From assembly GCA_014218235.1 (NCBI GenBank), contig CM024766.1:70173207-70237206 (forward strand): a stretch of DNA of 64,000 bases. Direction: 5' to 3'. The position numbers and the translations under genes were made by a program. This DNA is from Colocasia esculenta (Eukaryota > Streptophyta > Magnoliopsida > Alismatales > Araceae). Below the pieces are notes generated by a model, which saw only the letters and a list, made by a program, of their open reading frames with translations, ran no database searches and was not told the DNA's origin. Below are positions 24,701 to 36,446 of the stretch, in pieces (the stretch's first letter is position 1; every line of letters begins with the position of its first letter).

Positions 24701-25156
24701 TACGCCGACGTTCACAGGAGGCCACTTGAGTTTGAGGTCGGTGACAGGGTGTTTCTTTGGATCTCGCCCACCAAAGGCGTTCTCAGGTTTGGGAAGAGGG
24801 GCAAGGTCAACCCGAGGTTTGTTGGCCCCTTTCCCATCCTGGAGCGGGTTGGCGAGGTCGCTTACCGGTTAGCTCTTCCGTCCGAGTTGGCAGGTGTCCA
24901 CGACGTCTTCCACGTGTCACAGCTGAGGAAGTACATGCCAGACCCGTCGCATGTACTCGACTAATCGTAGCTAGAGGTTGCCCCTGACCTGTCCGTGCTG
25001 GAGTACCCAATCAGCATGGTGGATCGTAGGGTGCAGCAGCTTCGCAGGAAGCAGATCCCGCTCGTCAAGGTGGTTTGGGAGCACCGCGCCGATGGCAAGG
25101 CCACTTGGGAGCATGAGGACGAGATGCGGGAGCAGTTTCCCCACTTGTTCGAGTGA
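21761..25156 (+). pseudogene. chromovirus pol: protease, RT, RNase H, integrase, chromodomain-like tail
   Basis: The frame is continuous with gag. The protease active site near 21851 reads DPSATH where the family has D-T/S-G-A. RT has MCIDYRQLNQVTVKN and FVDDILVYS (near 22852). RNase H has YTDAS (near 23293). Integrase has an H-H-C-C domain with the last Cys changed (CLTYQQ, near 24022), then VTVDFIFGLP, SDRNPRF and HPQTDG. The tail WEHRADGKATWEHEDEMRE resembles the chromodomain of Tekay-like elements. It ends at TGA 25154. About a dozen internal stops are TAG; few are TGA or TAA. There are no frameshifts. It is inactive through the stops and the protease and integrase changes. Confidence 0.88.
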
Positions 25157-25234
25157 CAGGTACTTTGTTTACTCTTTCTTCCCCTAGTTTCGCCCTTAAT
25201 TTCGAAGACGAAATTATTTTTTTGTTGGTTAGAT
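25157..25234 (+). other. chromovirus 3' tail, decayed polypurine tract
   Basis: The sequence TTCGAAGACGAAATTATT followed by T-rich sequence leads to the 3' LTR. In chromoviruses a purine tract normally stands here; it is no longer recognisable. Confidence 0.5.
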
Positions 25235-27769
25235 TGTAACATCCCTGTCCCCCTTTATGGGTTTGCCCTCTCGGCTGAGGTCGTGACAGAGCGACCCGTC
25301 GCCTTTTAAAGAAGACGGAGGTGACCGTCGCGTTCTGATTATGAACGTGTTGGCCGCCCCTGTCACGATAGGACTCTGACAGCTGGCAGTTCTTTTGTCG
25401 TCTTGCTATCGGAGAGGTGGTGACACCGGTGGCTTTGCATGCATGAACGCGACACTCTGGTCCATCATGATCAGATGTCAGCGTTGCATGCACGCCACAT
25501 GGTGACTTTGACCGGCAGGGTCACAGATGTTAAGATCGCTAACACGACGACCGGGTTCATCGCATTCTGAACGTTTATGTTTAAGTTGCTCTGGCTGAGA
25601 GCAAAAGCCCCATTTGCCTCTTTGCTTTGTGTTTTCTTCCTCTAGCAATCTTCCCTTTGGGTGTGCTCCATGGGAGCTTGGGAAGGAGGCTTGTGTCTTG
25701 TCTTGGTAAGTGTTGGTTGTGCTTGTGAGGGTTGTGCATTTGTTGGGTTTGATTGTGAAGATCTCCTCTTCTTTCTCTTCTCCTTAATGTGTGTTCTTCA
25801 TGTTTGGTGTGCAACTTCTCCTTTGGCTCAAGGAGGAGGTGCTCGGCTCGCGAGAGGCGGCTCATGGAGCGTTGGAGCTCGGAGGTGGAGGGGTGCAATC
25901 CTACGAGAAGGCCCTAATTGGGTGGATCTTCACATTGAGGTAGGGAACCCCAAAACCTCCACCTAGTTCTACATGCTAGGTTCATAACCCTCCTTCCAAG
26001 CCTAGAAATCCTGTTTAGGATGTGCATTGTGCTCCTTGATTTCGTGTGTTATGAATTCATGGTGTCGCTTGGATGTTTTCTTGCTTGGGAGGGGTTTGCA
26101 TGAAGTGCGATCATTGTTGCATGTGAGGATAATGAGTGTAGTTGATTTCCCTTGGCATGCATGGGGTCATTTAAGGGAGGTTTGTGGCCTTTTGAGTAGT
26201 TTACATCGTGTGACATGCTCCCCTCCCCGCATTGTACAATTTCTGGAGGTTTTGGGGTGTGAAGTTGTTCTATTTGAACGCTAGGTTGTGGCCGCGATGG
26301 GGTTCCCAGTGGCGACCAGGTTGTGACGTATTGTTGCGTCACGTTCTCTCTGAACGCGCCCTGGCACTCGTTGCGTCTAGCAAACGTGATGGGGTATCTG
26401 GTCAGCGTTCAGAAGTTCGGGGTCTTGCTGGAATGCGACTGCCATCGCCGTCGCGATGAGATCATGACGGGGTGCGTGTCAGGTTAAGGTGACCAAGGCT
26501 TGTTGCGCCTTCGTGTTTTCTTGTCGCGATAGGCAGAACCATCGCATTCTGGTCGTGACGGGTCGATACGTCGCCTCTCTGACCGAGAGCTAATTGTCGA
26601 CCTACTATGTTTCCGTTTCCGCTGCGACTCTAGTTTATTGGCACCTGTGCTGTTCCTAGTGTAGTGCTACTCTAGTCTCTTCGCCCGGTGCTAGGCACTT
26701 GAGGGCTTGTCGGCGAGACAAGTTGTTACCGTTACCTGGGACCCCCGGTCCCCGCGCGCCTATGTCAGAGGGGGTTGCTTTGGGTGGCGGGGTTTGCTCG
26801 AGTCGTTGACTCTGGTAGCAGTAGGGGAAAATGGTGGGGCAGCGATGTGAGTCATTTCTAGAGCTCTCTTAGCTGAGTCTGGGACGCCGGGTAGTTGGTA
26901 GCTCGTACGGCACAGATCAGCTAGTCCTTTCTCACTGCCTCACTCTACGTGGTTCCGGAACCATTTAGAGGGGTCAGGAGTGGGACCGTAGTCCGGCCAG
27001 ACTACGACACTTGTGTTTGTTCTTAGTTCCGCATCTCATTCTGACGGGAGGTGCTAGACATGGACCGTTGGTCGAGGGTAAGGCGCGTGGCGCACCTGAC
27101 CGGCTGACTAGTGTAGCGTTCTGTAGCTAGTGTGTTTGTCCAGGCAGTGTCTACTGCCTGTGTTTATAGCTGGGTTCTTGTGGTGCCTTGGCTTACACGG
27201 GTTTTCTAGTCCCGCTGTGTAGCCTAGACCGACGACCGTCTAGTTTCTTTCACGCTTCCGCACTTGACTCGGTTTAGTAGAATAGACTTTACTGCTTTAT
27301 TTATTTATTGCACTTAGTTGTATTCTGCTGTTAGAACCAATTGGAGATTGGTAGTCCCTACTGGGCTTCTTCGTGAAGCTCACTCCCTGTTTTGTAGGTG
27401 AGACTTCACAGCAGCTCCCTCCGCGGCGGACTGAGCAGACGGGCCCGTAGTAGTCGGCGTCTCTAGTGAGCAGTGTTCCCCCAGCTTGTGTACTTCACCC
27501 TCGGGGTATGCCCCTAAGGGACGTGTTCTTTCCCATTTATTTCAGCACTTGTACTTTATTTACTTTGGGACTATACTAGACTGTTATCTAGTGTTAGATA
27601 CTTTTCGTTCACTTGTGGTGCACTTTAGTACGTTTGTTGTTATTTATCTCTATTACATATCTTGTTAGACCGATCAGTTAGCCCTTCTGGGTCTCCAGAT
27701 CCGTGGGCGGCGGTCCGGATGTTCGGATTCTTGGTGGGAACCAAGGGTCCGGGCGCCGAGGTCGTTACA
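25235..27769 (+). repeat. chromovirus 3' LTR
   Basis: 2535 bp, TGTAACATCC to GTCGTTACA. It carries both dyad blocks (about 25283-25570 and 26288-26570), but with more decayed arms than in the 5' LTR. Small ORFs inside are shadows. Confidence 0.9.
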
Positions 27770-27774
27770 AGTTA

Positions 27775-28488
27775 GCACTAGCCGAGTCCCAGCGGTACGC
27801 CCTATGCCTCACAGTCAACATCAATGGGATTCACATGTCTCGATGCTTGGTGGACTCCGGAGCATCAATCAATGTTGTGTCCTCTGACACACTAGATCTC
27901 TGCGGAGTAGCAGTATAGTCAATCTGACCCTCTACCATCACTGTCACGGCCTACGACAACACCAGTAGGCCGCTAAAAGGGGTCGTCACCTTAAAGATAG
28001 GGCTGGGTCCGTTCGTTACTGAAATGGACTTTCACATTTTGGATATGGACCCAAGCTTCCGCATGATTCTGGGCAGGCCATTTATCCAGGCCCTTGGCAC
28101 CGTTATCTCCACTGTCCACCAGTGCCTTAAGTTTCCATACAAGGGGCGGGTCATCAAGGTTTCCAGCAAGCCTGCAGTTAGGGAAGTGGACGCCATGACT
28201 GATAACTCAGTCCCTTCCAGCAATCAGCCATTAATGTCAATGCTAGAGGCGCCTAGCATGTATCCAGGCCCGAGCAGGTCATCTATAAATGCTGCTGGGA
28301 GAAGCAAGATTATCACGAAGAAAGGTTGGCACATTATGATGCAGATGGGGTACCAGCCAGGCAAAGGACTGGGGACACAGTTACAGGGGAGGACCGAAGC
28401 TGTGAAGGACTGTAAAATGAGGCCCAAGGTAGGTTTGGGTTACAGGCCAAGCAGAGCAAAGCAACAACCAAGGCAGCCCCCCACATAG
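27775..28488 (+). pseudogene. Tat protease with G-patch domain
   Basis: The Tat frame resumes here in phase with 7209. The retropepsin active site CLVDSGASINVVS is intact (Asp codon 27853). The flap and C-terminal part include MILGRPFIQALGT (near 28060-28100). A G-patch-like domain follows: KKGWHIMMQMGYQPGKGLG and GRTEAVKD (about 28315-28410). G-patches bind nucleic acid and partner with helicases; in some animal betaretroviruses one is joined to the protease. Stops are TAG 27916, TGA 27925 and TAG 28486. The G-patch glycines are kept, so loss of function is recent relative to the domain gain. Confidence 0.8.
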
Positions 28489-29458
28489 TCATTATATGAG
28501 CACTTCAAGAGTGGGCCACTGCAGCCAGGGAATGAGCAGATGTCCACCATCACTGCAGAACCTGCTCGTTGTCCACCCCTGGCCACGTACAGGGTTGTGG
28601 ACAGTCATAGGCCACCAAAGCACACCAAAAGGGGTGAGTCCGAGGCAGAATGGAACAAATGGTTCGACATGAGCGACATCACCGCCTCCTTAGAACAACT
28701 CTTCATAGCAACAGATACTGAGCAGCTGGTAGTGTTTACGAGCAAGAGGCGACAGGCTACCGAAGTAGAGCAGGGAACGCGAACCAAGGAAGCTGCCGCA
28801 ACCACAAGGCTCAGGGCGGGTCTCGTCTTTTTGGGCATCGCGCCCGCACCTCTCGTCTCTCCAGGCATCGCGCCCGCACCCCTCGTCTCTCCAGGCATCA
28901 CGCCTGCTTTAGTTTCCCCTCCGGGCATCACGCCCCCTTTAGTTTCCCCTCCGGGCATCGCGTCCGCTTTAGTTTCATCTCCAGGCACCGCGCCCATTTT
29001 AATTTCATCTCCAGGCATCGCGCCCACTTTAGTTTCTTCCCCAAGCATCGCGCCCACTCTAGTTTCCTCTTCGGGCTTTACGCCCACTTTAATTTCATCT
29101 CCCAGCATCGCGCCCATTTTAATTTCATTGATAGGCATCGCACCCACTTTAATTTCGTCTCCAGGCATCGCGCCCGCTTTAGTTTCCTCCCCGGGCATCA
29201 CGCCCACTTCAATTTCTCCTCCAGGCAACACGCCTACTCCCCTTCTCTCTCCAGGCATCGCACCCGACCTCCCTCTCCTCCCGAGCAACGCGCTCAGCCT
29301 CCCCCTTGCTCTAGGCAACGCGCCCACTCTCCTCTTCTCTTCTCCAAGCATTGCGATTTCCCTACTGCGAGCCACCGCGTGGCCCTCCTTCCTTTCCCTG
29401 AGCATTCCCCGGGCTCTGACGCCCCACTTGGCCATCGCAGTCCATTCTCCTGAGTAGA
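28489..29458 (+). pseudogene. Tat pol linker with 10-residue Pro-rich repeats
   Basis: It is in the same frame as the protease. The first third (WNKWFDMSDITASLEQLF) looks like a normal folded linker between protease and RT. From 28833 the product becomes about 17 tandem copies of a ten-residue unit of the type PGIAPTLVSS, ending at TAG 29456. No function is known to me. The minus-strand ORF over the same bases (28605-29513) is an antisense reading of the repeat, not a gene. A frameshift separates this part from the RT frame downstream. Confidence 0.6.
28833..29350 (+). repeat. 30-bp coding minisatellite
   Basis: Units of about 30 bp of the form CCAGGCATCGCGCCCACTTT followed by AGTTTCATCT vary by point changes; nearly all keep the 30-bp length and hence the frame. 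Units at the right end are more diverged. Confidence 0.85.
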
Positions 29459-29704
29459 CATTCACTCCCCAATCTCCCTGCTCGGACCCTTCTTCCTTCG
29501 AACCCGCACTCATTTCCTACTTGCTCAAATTGGCAATCTCGCCTTATCCACTCTCTCCGTGCGTGCTAAGCACTGAGGGGGGACCAGAAACATCAGTTCC
29601 ACAATGGCTGACTCCGTTGTCTCCATCGAGGAGACCTCCTTCCTCGCCTCCAAGTGTGCCCCAACCAATGGGCCACTCCTCCCCGGCCCCATGACCAGCC
29701 TTCT

Positions 29705-30230
29705 TTTTCCCTCCACGCAGGGACTTCCTCTCCCCTCCACACATGGGATCTTTACTGCTTGCAATGATTCTCCTTCCCCATGCAAGGAAGGCCCTTTACC
29801 GCTTTCAATAATTCCCCCATGAAGGGAAATCCTGTTACTGCTTTCAATAATTCCCCCACCTGGGATTCTGCTACTTTTACCACTGTAAATCCTCCTTCAC
29901 CTCCCCCCACGCAGAGGACCTTTACTGCTTTCAATGGTTCTCCATCTTCCCCCACACGGGATTCCTTTACTGCTTTCCCTCCTCCTCTGCCTTCCCCCAC
30001 GCAGGGAAGTCCTTCTACTGTAAATACTTCTCCTCCTTCCCCCGCGCAGGGAAATCCTCTTATTGCTTTCAATAATTCTCCATCTTCCCCCACACGGAAT
30101 TCTACTTTTACTGCTTTCGCTGCTGTAAATCCTTCGCCATTTTCCCCCACGAGGGATTCCTTTACTGCTTTTAATCCTTCTCTATTTTCCCCCACGCGGG
30201 ATTCCACTTTTACTGCTTTTCCTCCTGCGC
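29705..30230 (+). repeat. second Pro/Ser/Thr-coding minisatellite
   Basis: Units share CCCCCACGCGGGATTC and TTTACTGCTTTCAAT, with variable lengths of roughly 36-48 bp. Read in the frame that leads into RT they give TFTAFN, SPTRDS and similar blocks. The two minisatellites have unrelated units and lie only about 350 bp apart. Confidence 0.8.
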
Positions 30231-30727
30231 CCTCTGTTGTAGATTCTGGTAGCTGCAGTTCAAGTCTAGGCCAGGTTAGTAATAAACTAGGGGTAGTATC
30301 CGAAAAGAAGTCCAAGGGTAAGAGGGTTCCACACCGATTCCTCGCCGATCTAGCCTGTAGGTGCAAGGCGTGCTTAGCAATTCCTGAATTTGTAGAAGAG
30401 CCCTTGCAGTTGTCGGAAGTAGAATATGAGTAGTCGCTATGCTTAATTGATGACGGGTTCAGAGTCTATGAGATCATGGATGATGACGACCTAATTGAGG
30501 AAGGTGACGAGGAATTCGAGGACGAGGCTGACGCATTCACAAGTGGATTAAAAAGGTTCGATGAACCGTCAGCTGCCATAGAGGAAATCACCAAGGAGAT
30601 CAACTTGGGAATCGAGGAAGACCCTAGGACCATCCTCATAAGTAGTAATTTATCACCAGCTGAAGAGGAGGAAATCATTTAGGTTCTCAAGGAGTACAAG
30701 GACACGTTTGCGTGGAGTTACGAGGAT
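30231..30727 (+). pseudogene. Tat pol segment before RT, acidic
   Basis: It is in the RT frame. It contains a conserved-looking stretch with CRCKACLA (about 30354-30380), then an acidic stretch (DDDDLIEEGDEEFEDEAD). TAG stops at 30431 and 30680, both where Gln is plausible. No domain is named; it forms the N-terminal extension of the RT. Confidence 0.6.
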
Positions 30728-33700
30728 ATGCCAGGCTTGGACATCATGCTAGTTGAGCACCGTCTTACTCTTAAGCCGGGGTCCATTACCATTAAGCAAC
30801 TGTTGAGGCGTTTCCATCCCCTAACGGCTTTGAAAATGAAAGATGAGGTCGACAAGCTCCATAAAGCCAGGTTCATTATAGTCATACTTTATCCGAATTG
30901 GGTGGCAAACATTGTCCCGGTTATGAAGAAGGATGGAAGAGTCAGAATTTGCATCGATTTTTGGGACCTCAACCACGCATGTCCAAAGGATGATTTCCCT
31001 TTGCCTCACCTCGACGTACTCATAGATAACACAGTCGGGTATGAAACCCTCTCCTTTATGGATGGCTTCTCAGGGTACAATCAGATCAAGCTAGTTGAGG
31101 ATGACCAGGAAAAGACTTCGTTCACTACACCATGGGGAACTTATTGCTATGTGGTCATGCCATTTGGACTTAAGAATGCTGGAGCTACTTACCAAAGGGC
31201 TATGATGGCTATCTTTCATGACATGATCCACATCTTTATTGAGGTATATGTGGACGACCTGGTAGTAAAATCAAAGACTATGGCTGAGCATCCTGGGGTT
31301 CTAACCAAGGTCCTGCAAAGGTCAAGAGAATACCAATTGAAAATGAACCCCAAGAAGTGTGTATTTGGTGTTTCGTCGAGTAGGCTCCTAGGTTTCATTG
31401 TGAGCAAGAGGGGTATAGAAATTGATCCCAATAAGGCTAAGGCAATAAGAGAAATGCCCCCTCCCAAGAATTTGAAGGAAGTTCGAGGATTTATCAGGAG
31501 GTTGCAGTTTATTCGCCGGTTCGTCTCCCAACATTCGCAGAGGTGTAGACCCTTCTATGACCTCACCAAGCCGGGAGTCGAATTCAAGTGGGGCGAGAAG
31601 TGTCAGGCAGCTTTTGACGGACTCAAGGATTATTTGGCTAATCCCCCTGTCCTGAGGCCGCCGACTCCAGGCAAACCTCTTATCCTTTATGTATTCGTCC
31701 TGGAAGACTCGGTAGGAGCTGTCCTTGCGCAAGTGGATGGAGAAGGCAAGGAGAGGGCGGCGTACTACCTGTCAAAATTTATCAACCCCTGCGAGAAGAG
31801 GTACACTGCAATGGAGAAAACATGTGCCGCACTCGTATGGGTAGTGCAGAAACTGAAGCACTACTTTCTTGCTCACAAGATCCATCTTATAGCCCACATG
31901 AATCCTATCAAATTCCTTCTTGAAAAATCCGTTCTAACTGATAGGCTAGCACAATGGCAAAGCTTCCTTTCTCAGTTCAAAATCACCTACATTCAGCAGA
32001 AATCCATTAAAGGCTATGCCATAGCAGAGCATCTCGCTCACCACCCTATTCCCCAGTTTGATCCTATCCGTTCAGAGTTTCCAGATGACGAACTAATGTC
32101 CCTTAACCAATCTGATCCTATGTGGACACTATATTTTGATGGAGCTCTGAATTCTCATGGAAAGGGTATCGGGATTGCTCTACTATCACGTGAGGGTGTC
32201 ACCATTCTGCAAGGCTATAAATTAGAGTGTCTTGCCACCAACAACATTGCCGAATATGAAGCTTTGTTAGCTGATTTGGAGCTCGCTCGTTTCTATGGTG
32301 TCACCCATCTGCGAATTGTAGCTGATAGTCAGCTGGTCTTGCGCCAAGTGCTTACCAAATATCTTACTCGAGATCCAAAGCTCAAGCCTTACCAAGAACT
32401 TGCCTCAGCCTATGCCAAGCTATTCTCTAAACTGAATTTTGTCCATGTCCCTCGTCATCAGAATCTTTTAGCTGATGCCCTTGCTACCATCACTTCAACT
32501 CTCAATATGTGCTATCCCGAGGATTTTGACAGCATTCAAATTTCACGCCGCAATACCCCTGCTGTTCAGGACCCCGTCTTTCTTTGGATCAAGGAGGAGA
32601 TGTTGAAGAAGTTGGAAAGGAAGGAGAAAGCCAAAATTATGTTATTGGAGCTAGAAGAGGAGTTGGAAGATGAGGAGAAGCCATGGTATTATGAGATAGC
32701 TAAATATTGCAAGAATCAATCATACCCTGAGGAAGCCATAGCTGATGAGAAGAAAGCCATAAGGAAGTTGTCCCAGAAGTATACCCTGGTTGGAAATGCG
32801 CTCTACAGGAGGGCACTCACCGGAGTTTTGCTCAGATGCCTGGATGAGGATGAAGTTTGGAAAGTTGTTGAAGAAGTTCATTCGGGCGTGTGTGGTGACC
32901 ATGTGAATAGCCAAATGCTTGCTAAGAAGATCCTTAGGCAAGGCTTTTACTGGCCCACTCTAGAGGAGGATTGCTCTGTCTTTGTCCGCCGGTGTGTCAA
33001 ATGTCAATTGCACACCGACAAAATTCATGCTCAATCCTCTACACTCCACCCGATATCATCCCCATGGCCTTTTGCTATGTGGGCCTTCGACATCATTGGT
33101 CCCCTTGGTGATCCCAACTCCCGGAACAAGACGAAGTCGTTCGTCCTCACTGCAACGAAGTATTTCACCAAGTAGGCGGAAGCCGAAGCATACGCGGAGG
33201 TCAAGGCAACAACCGTCAGCAAATTTATAATGAGGAACATCATCACCAGGTTCGGCATTCTAAGCACCATCATCACCGACAATGGGCCTTAGTTTATCTC
33301 TCAAGAACTGCGTGACCTCTGCAACAGGTATAAAATTGCATTGCATCATTCATCTCCTTATTATCCGCAAGGCAATGGCCAAGCAGAGGCCACGTACAAA
33401 ACTCTAATTAAAATTATCAAGAAAACATGTGAGGCTAACAAATTCTCGGACTGGCCAGAAAAGCTTGTAGAAGCTCTATGGGCCTACCGCACTTCAATTC
33501 GTACTCCCACAGGGCAAACACCATTCGCCCTCACTTACGGAATGGAGGTTGTAGTACCATATGAGATTCTTATTCCCTCATTAAGGATCCAGCTTGACAA
33601 GGACTTGTCAATCGACGAGCGACATGAATCACTCCTAGCACAACTGGAACTCCTAAATGAGAAGTGTCTGGTCGCCGCAGAACATACAAGAGCATACCAA

Positions 33701-33935
33701 AATAGACTCACACGTTTTTACCAAAAGAAAGTTATTGAGAGAAAATTTAAAGTCGGTGAAATGGTAGTTAAAAGAATTTTTGTAAAGCCTGGTGGTCCTA
33801 TTCCAACCAAACTGGGAAGGGTCGTACGTCGTAAAAGAGGCATATCCAGGCAACGCATACAGGCTAGTCAACACAGAGGGTGAGGAGCTTTTTCATCCTT
33901 GGAATGGGCTTCATCTAAAAAAGTACTACCCCTAG
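30728..33935 (+). pseudogene. Tat pol: RT, RNase H, second (archaeal-type) RNase H, integrase
   Basis: RT has VRICIDFWDLNHACPKDDFP and a YVDD active site at 31247-31258. The first RNase H region includes ILYVFVLEDSVGAVLAQ. A second RNase H begins WTLYFDGALNSHGKGIGIAL (about 32121), with NIAEYEALLADLE and ADSQLV; this extra domain is the hallmark of the Tat lineage. Integrase has H-H-C-C (HSGVCGDH...CVKCQ), then FDIIGPLG, ITDNGP and GQAEAT. The frame is open from 30728 to 33172, then TAG 33173 (Trp expected) and TAG 33290 (Gln expected). A frameshift near 33820 moves the C-terminus to another frame ending at TAG 33933. Most of this ORF is well kept compared with gag. Confidence 0.9.
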
Positions 33936-35477
33936 TTAGGTGTTCGGATTTTCGTGGTACACGGACCCCTAAAAAGAAAAGTCGTCATTGTTAATTCACT
34001 TCCTATTCTTGGTGGGTTAGCCCTAGGTGTCGACACCCACACACTTACATGACCACCCTTGGGAAGCTAGAGGCACAGAATCTAAAGAAGATCAATGCCA
34101 AACCAAGAGTCTAGGGCATCGCCCGTTTCTTTCCACTCGGTCCGCCAATAGAAAGGAAGACCTAAGGGATCGACCGCCTGAATCTGCCTAAAAACTCAAA
34201 AGGAGGTCAAGGCACAACAAGGGGAAAAAGGAAAAGGATCAATGTAAATACAAAGCAAAAGAGCCAAAATAGGCAAAATCAAAAAGCATGTCAAGAGCGG
34301 CGAAGTCCCCGCGGAGATCCAAAGTGGACCCGGTCCTAAGCATGCAAAAACTCCAAAAGCCAAAAAAGACCAAACCCCACTGAGTATAAGAACAGGGGAA
34401 TGAGTGTCTCCCCGGTCGCCCGGACTACTGGCAGATTTCCTAAACACTTCTCCCCTTCTCCCCCCACGGGTATGTCCTAGAGTCAATTCAAGGCAACGAT
34501 CAACTAAGGAGGACGTCGCTAAAAGCCAACTGAGGTGAAGGCACCCTTAAGCATGTCCAACCTTTGTATAACACACCCAAGAATTATTAATGAACTTTCA
34601 ATGACAACGGAGTAATCAAAGGGTCCAAGTACCATGTTTTTCCAAATAGAGCGGTCCCCCTTCGTTCCGCACGTCTTTTTAGAAGGGACTATGTCGAGTA
34701 GCGGCCCTTATCTTCAAAAATTGTATATTTTCCGAAAAAATAATCAAATATTTCCAAAAACCAAAATAATCAAGTATTTCCCAAAACAAAAAAAATCAAT
34801 TATTTCCCAAAAATTGTATATTTCCCAAAAAATCAAATATTTCCCAAAAATTGTATATTTCCCCAAAAAAATCAAATATTTCCCAAACCCAAAAAATTGA
34901 ATATTCCCAAAACACAAAAAATTGAGTATTCCCAAAACACAAAAAATTGAATAGCCCCAAAAAAAAATTTATATCTCCAAAAACCCAAAACATTCAAATA
35001 TCTCCAAAAGCCAAAAAAAACTTTTTGTGAATATTTTCATAACAATGGACATTTTCAAAAGCCAAAAAAATCAAATATTCTAAAAACTCCAAAAATATTT
35101 TGGTTTGCTTGAATACATTGAATGCATGTTCATCTGTTAATATCCTGCTAGCGTCTGCTTACCTGCATGTTGCATTGTAAATTATGTCATTCTTCTATTT
35201 TTCGCCTTATTTAAATAGAGGCTCAGCCCCTTGACAAAACCATGACGACAATTACCATTCGTATGCAAGGGGGCTGAGCCAGGACAAACATTTTACTTGT
35301 TTGTTCAAATGTATCTCAGGTACGAGAAAGGAAGAAGGCAAAACACATATCATGTATATATATATATATATATCCTAGCCCAAAAGGGGGGACCAACCCC
35401 GAATACATCATGAAGTGCCCGACCGGGCATACATCGTCATCAAAGAAAGGTAAAATTACAATATCATCATAGGTGGC
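33936..35477 (+). other. Tat 3' non-coding region after pol
   Basis: No gene is seen. It includes the A-rich repeat block (34715-35105) and a short TA run near 35355-35372. It separates pol from the end of the first antisense gene. Confidence 0.6.
34715..35105 (+). repeat. A-rich degenerate tandem repeat
   Basis: Blocks such as TTTCCCAAAAATTGTATATT and CAAAAAATCAAATATTTCCC recur with slippage. The unit is about 18-37 bp and imperfect. Hypervariable tandem repeats downstream of pol are known in Tat/Ogre elements. Confidence 0.75.
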
Positions 35478-36446
35478 CTAACACTCGCAACCACCCTCTA
35501 CAGGCCAGTCGCGTTGGCTGCTCTCCGCCTCTCCCGGGTCTGCAGTCCCGGGTGAAGCAGGAGGCCTCATGGAGGCGCGCGAACTGGTGGAGCCCTGGGC
35601 AGCACGGACCTCCTGGACATTCCTCTCATACTGAGAGGAATTTGCAAGGTAATTCGCAGAGTAGGCGCAGGCTCGCCCCTCCCGCACCGCGTGCTCGTGT
35701 CCACGGCGGTACTAGTCCTCTGCCTCCCTCAACAAACGCTCAGAGGCGAACAGACTCGCGCACACCTCCACATCCTGCTACGTCATCTGCTTACGCTCCT
35801 GGTCCCAGCGGCTCCGCTCCTGGTCCCACCGGGCCTGCTCCCGCTCGTGGTCCCGGCGCTCCAAGGAAAGTGTGACACGAAGCTCCACCACCTCGTGAGG
35901 CAAGTCCGAGTCCTGCTGGGTGACCTGCATCCGTAGCTCGGATAGCTGTTGAGACAACTCGGTCATCTCAGCACGGGTACTTGTCTCCCGTGTGAGGGTG
36001 CTCTGAAGCTCATCCGACTGCACGCAACAACCACATGTAAGTATAAAACAGTTCAATTCATATACATATCTAATTAAAGTTACTTACCCATGCAGAGAGG
36101 TCGCACTCCGCCTCCTCCGCCCTAGCCATTGTCACCGCCAGCTGCTCCCGGAGAGAGGCCGTCTCTGGGTCGGGAACGCTCCGGCTCAAGGAGGCGCTTG
36201 TCGCATCGGTGCGCTCCACTGACGTCTGGGCGGCGCGCTGCATGAGTTAGGAAATCAGGTCAGCACATGGTAAAGCATAAAGCAAGGGTATGATTTTCTA
36301 CACTTACCAGTGCATCCAAGGCCTCCCATGCCTCCGCTAGCTGCGCCTCCGTGCCCACCAACTGGGCACGAAGGGTGTCGATGAGGTCATCCCAGGCATC
36401 TTGCATATGCACACATTGTTAGAACATCACGCATATCATGTTAAAG

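Noticed and set aside
20440..25156. Use of TAG as a Gln codon or programmed readthrough
   Set aside because: Too many stops for readthrough, the protease and integrase sites are also damaged, and nuclear plant genes use the standard code; deamination explains it better.
28605..29513. 302-codon minus-strand ORF rich in Gly, Met, Glu and Lys
   Set aside because: It is the antisense reading of the 30-bp minisatellite inside Tat pol; frame openness follows from the repeat.
29752..30366. 204-codon minus-strand ORF over the second minisatellite
   Set aside because: Same reason: a repeat-driven antisense frame without family resemblance.
34634..34993. Small ORFs on both strands in the A-rich block
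   Set aside because: Low-complexity repeat translations (Lys/Ile/Phe), no gene.
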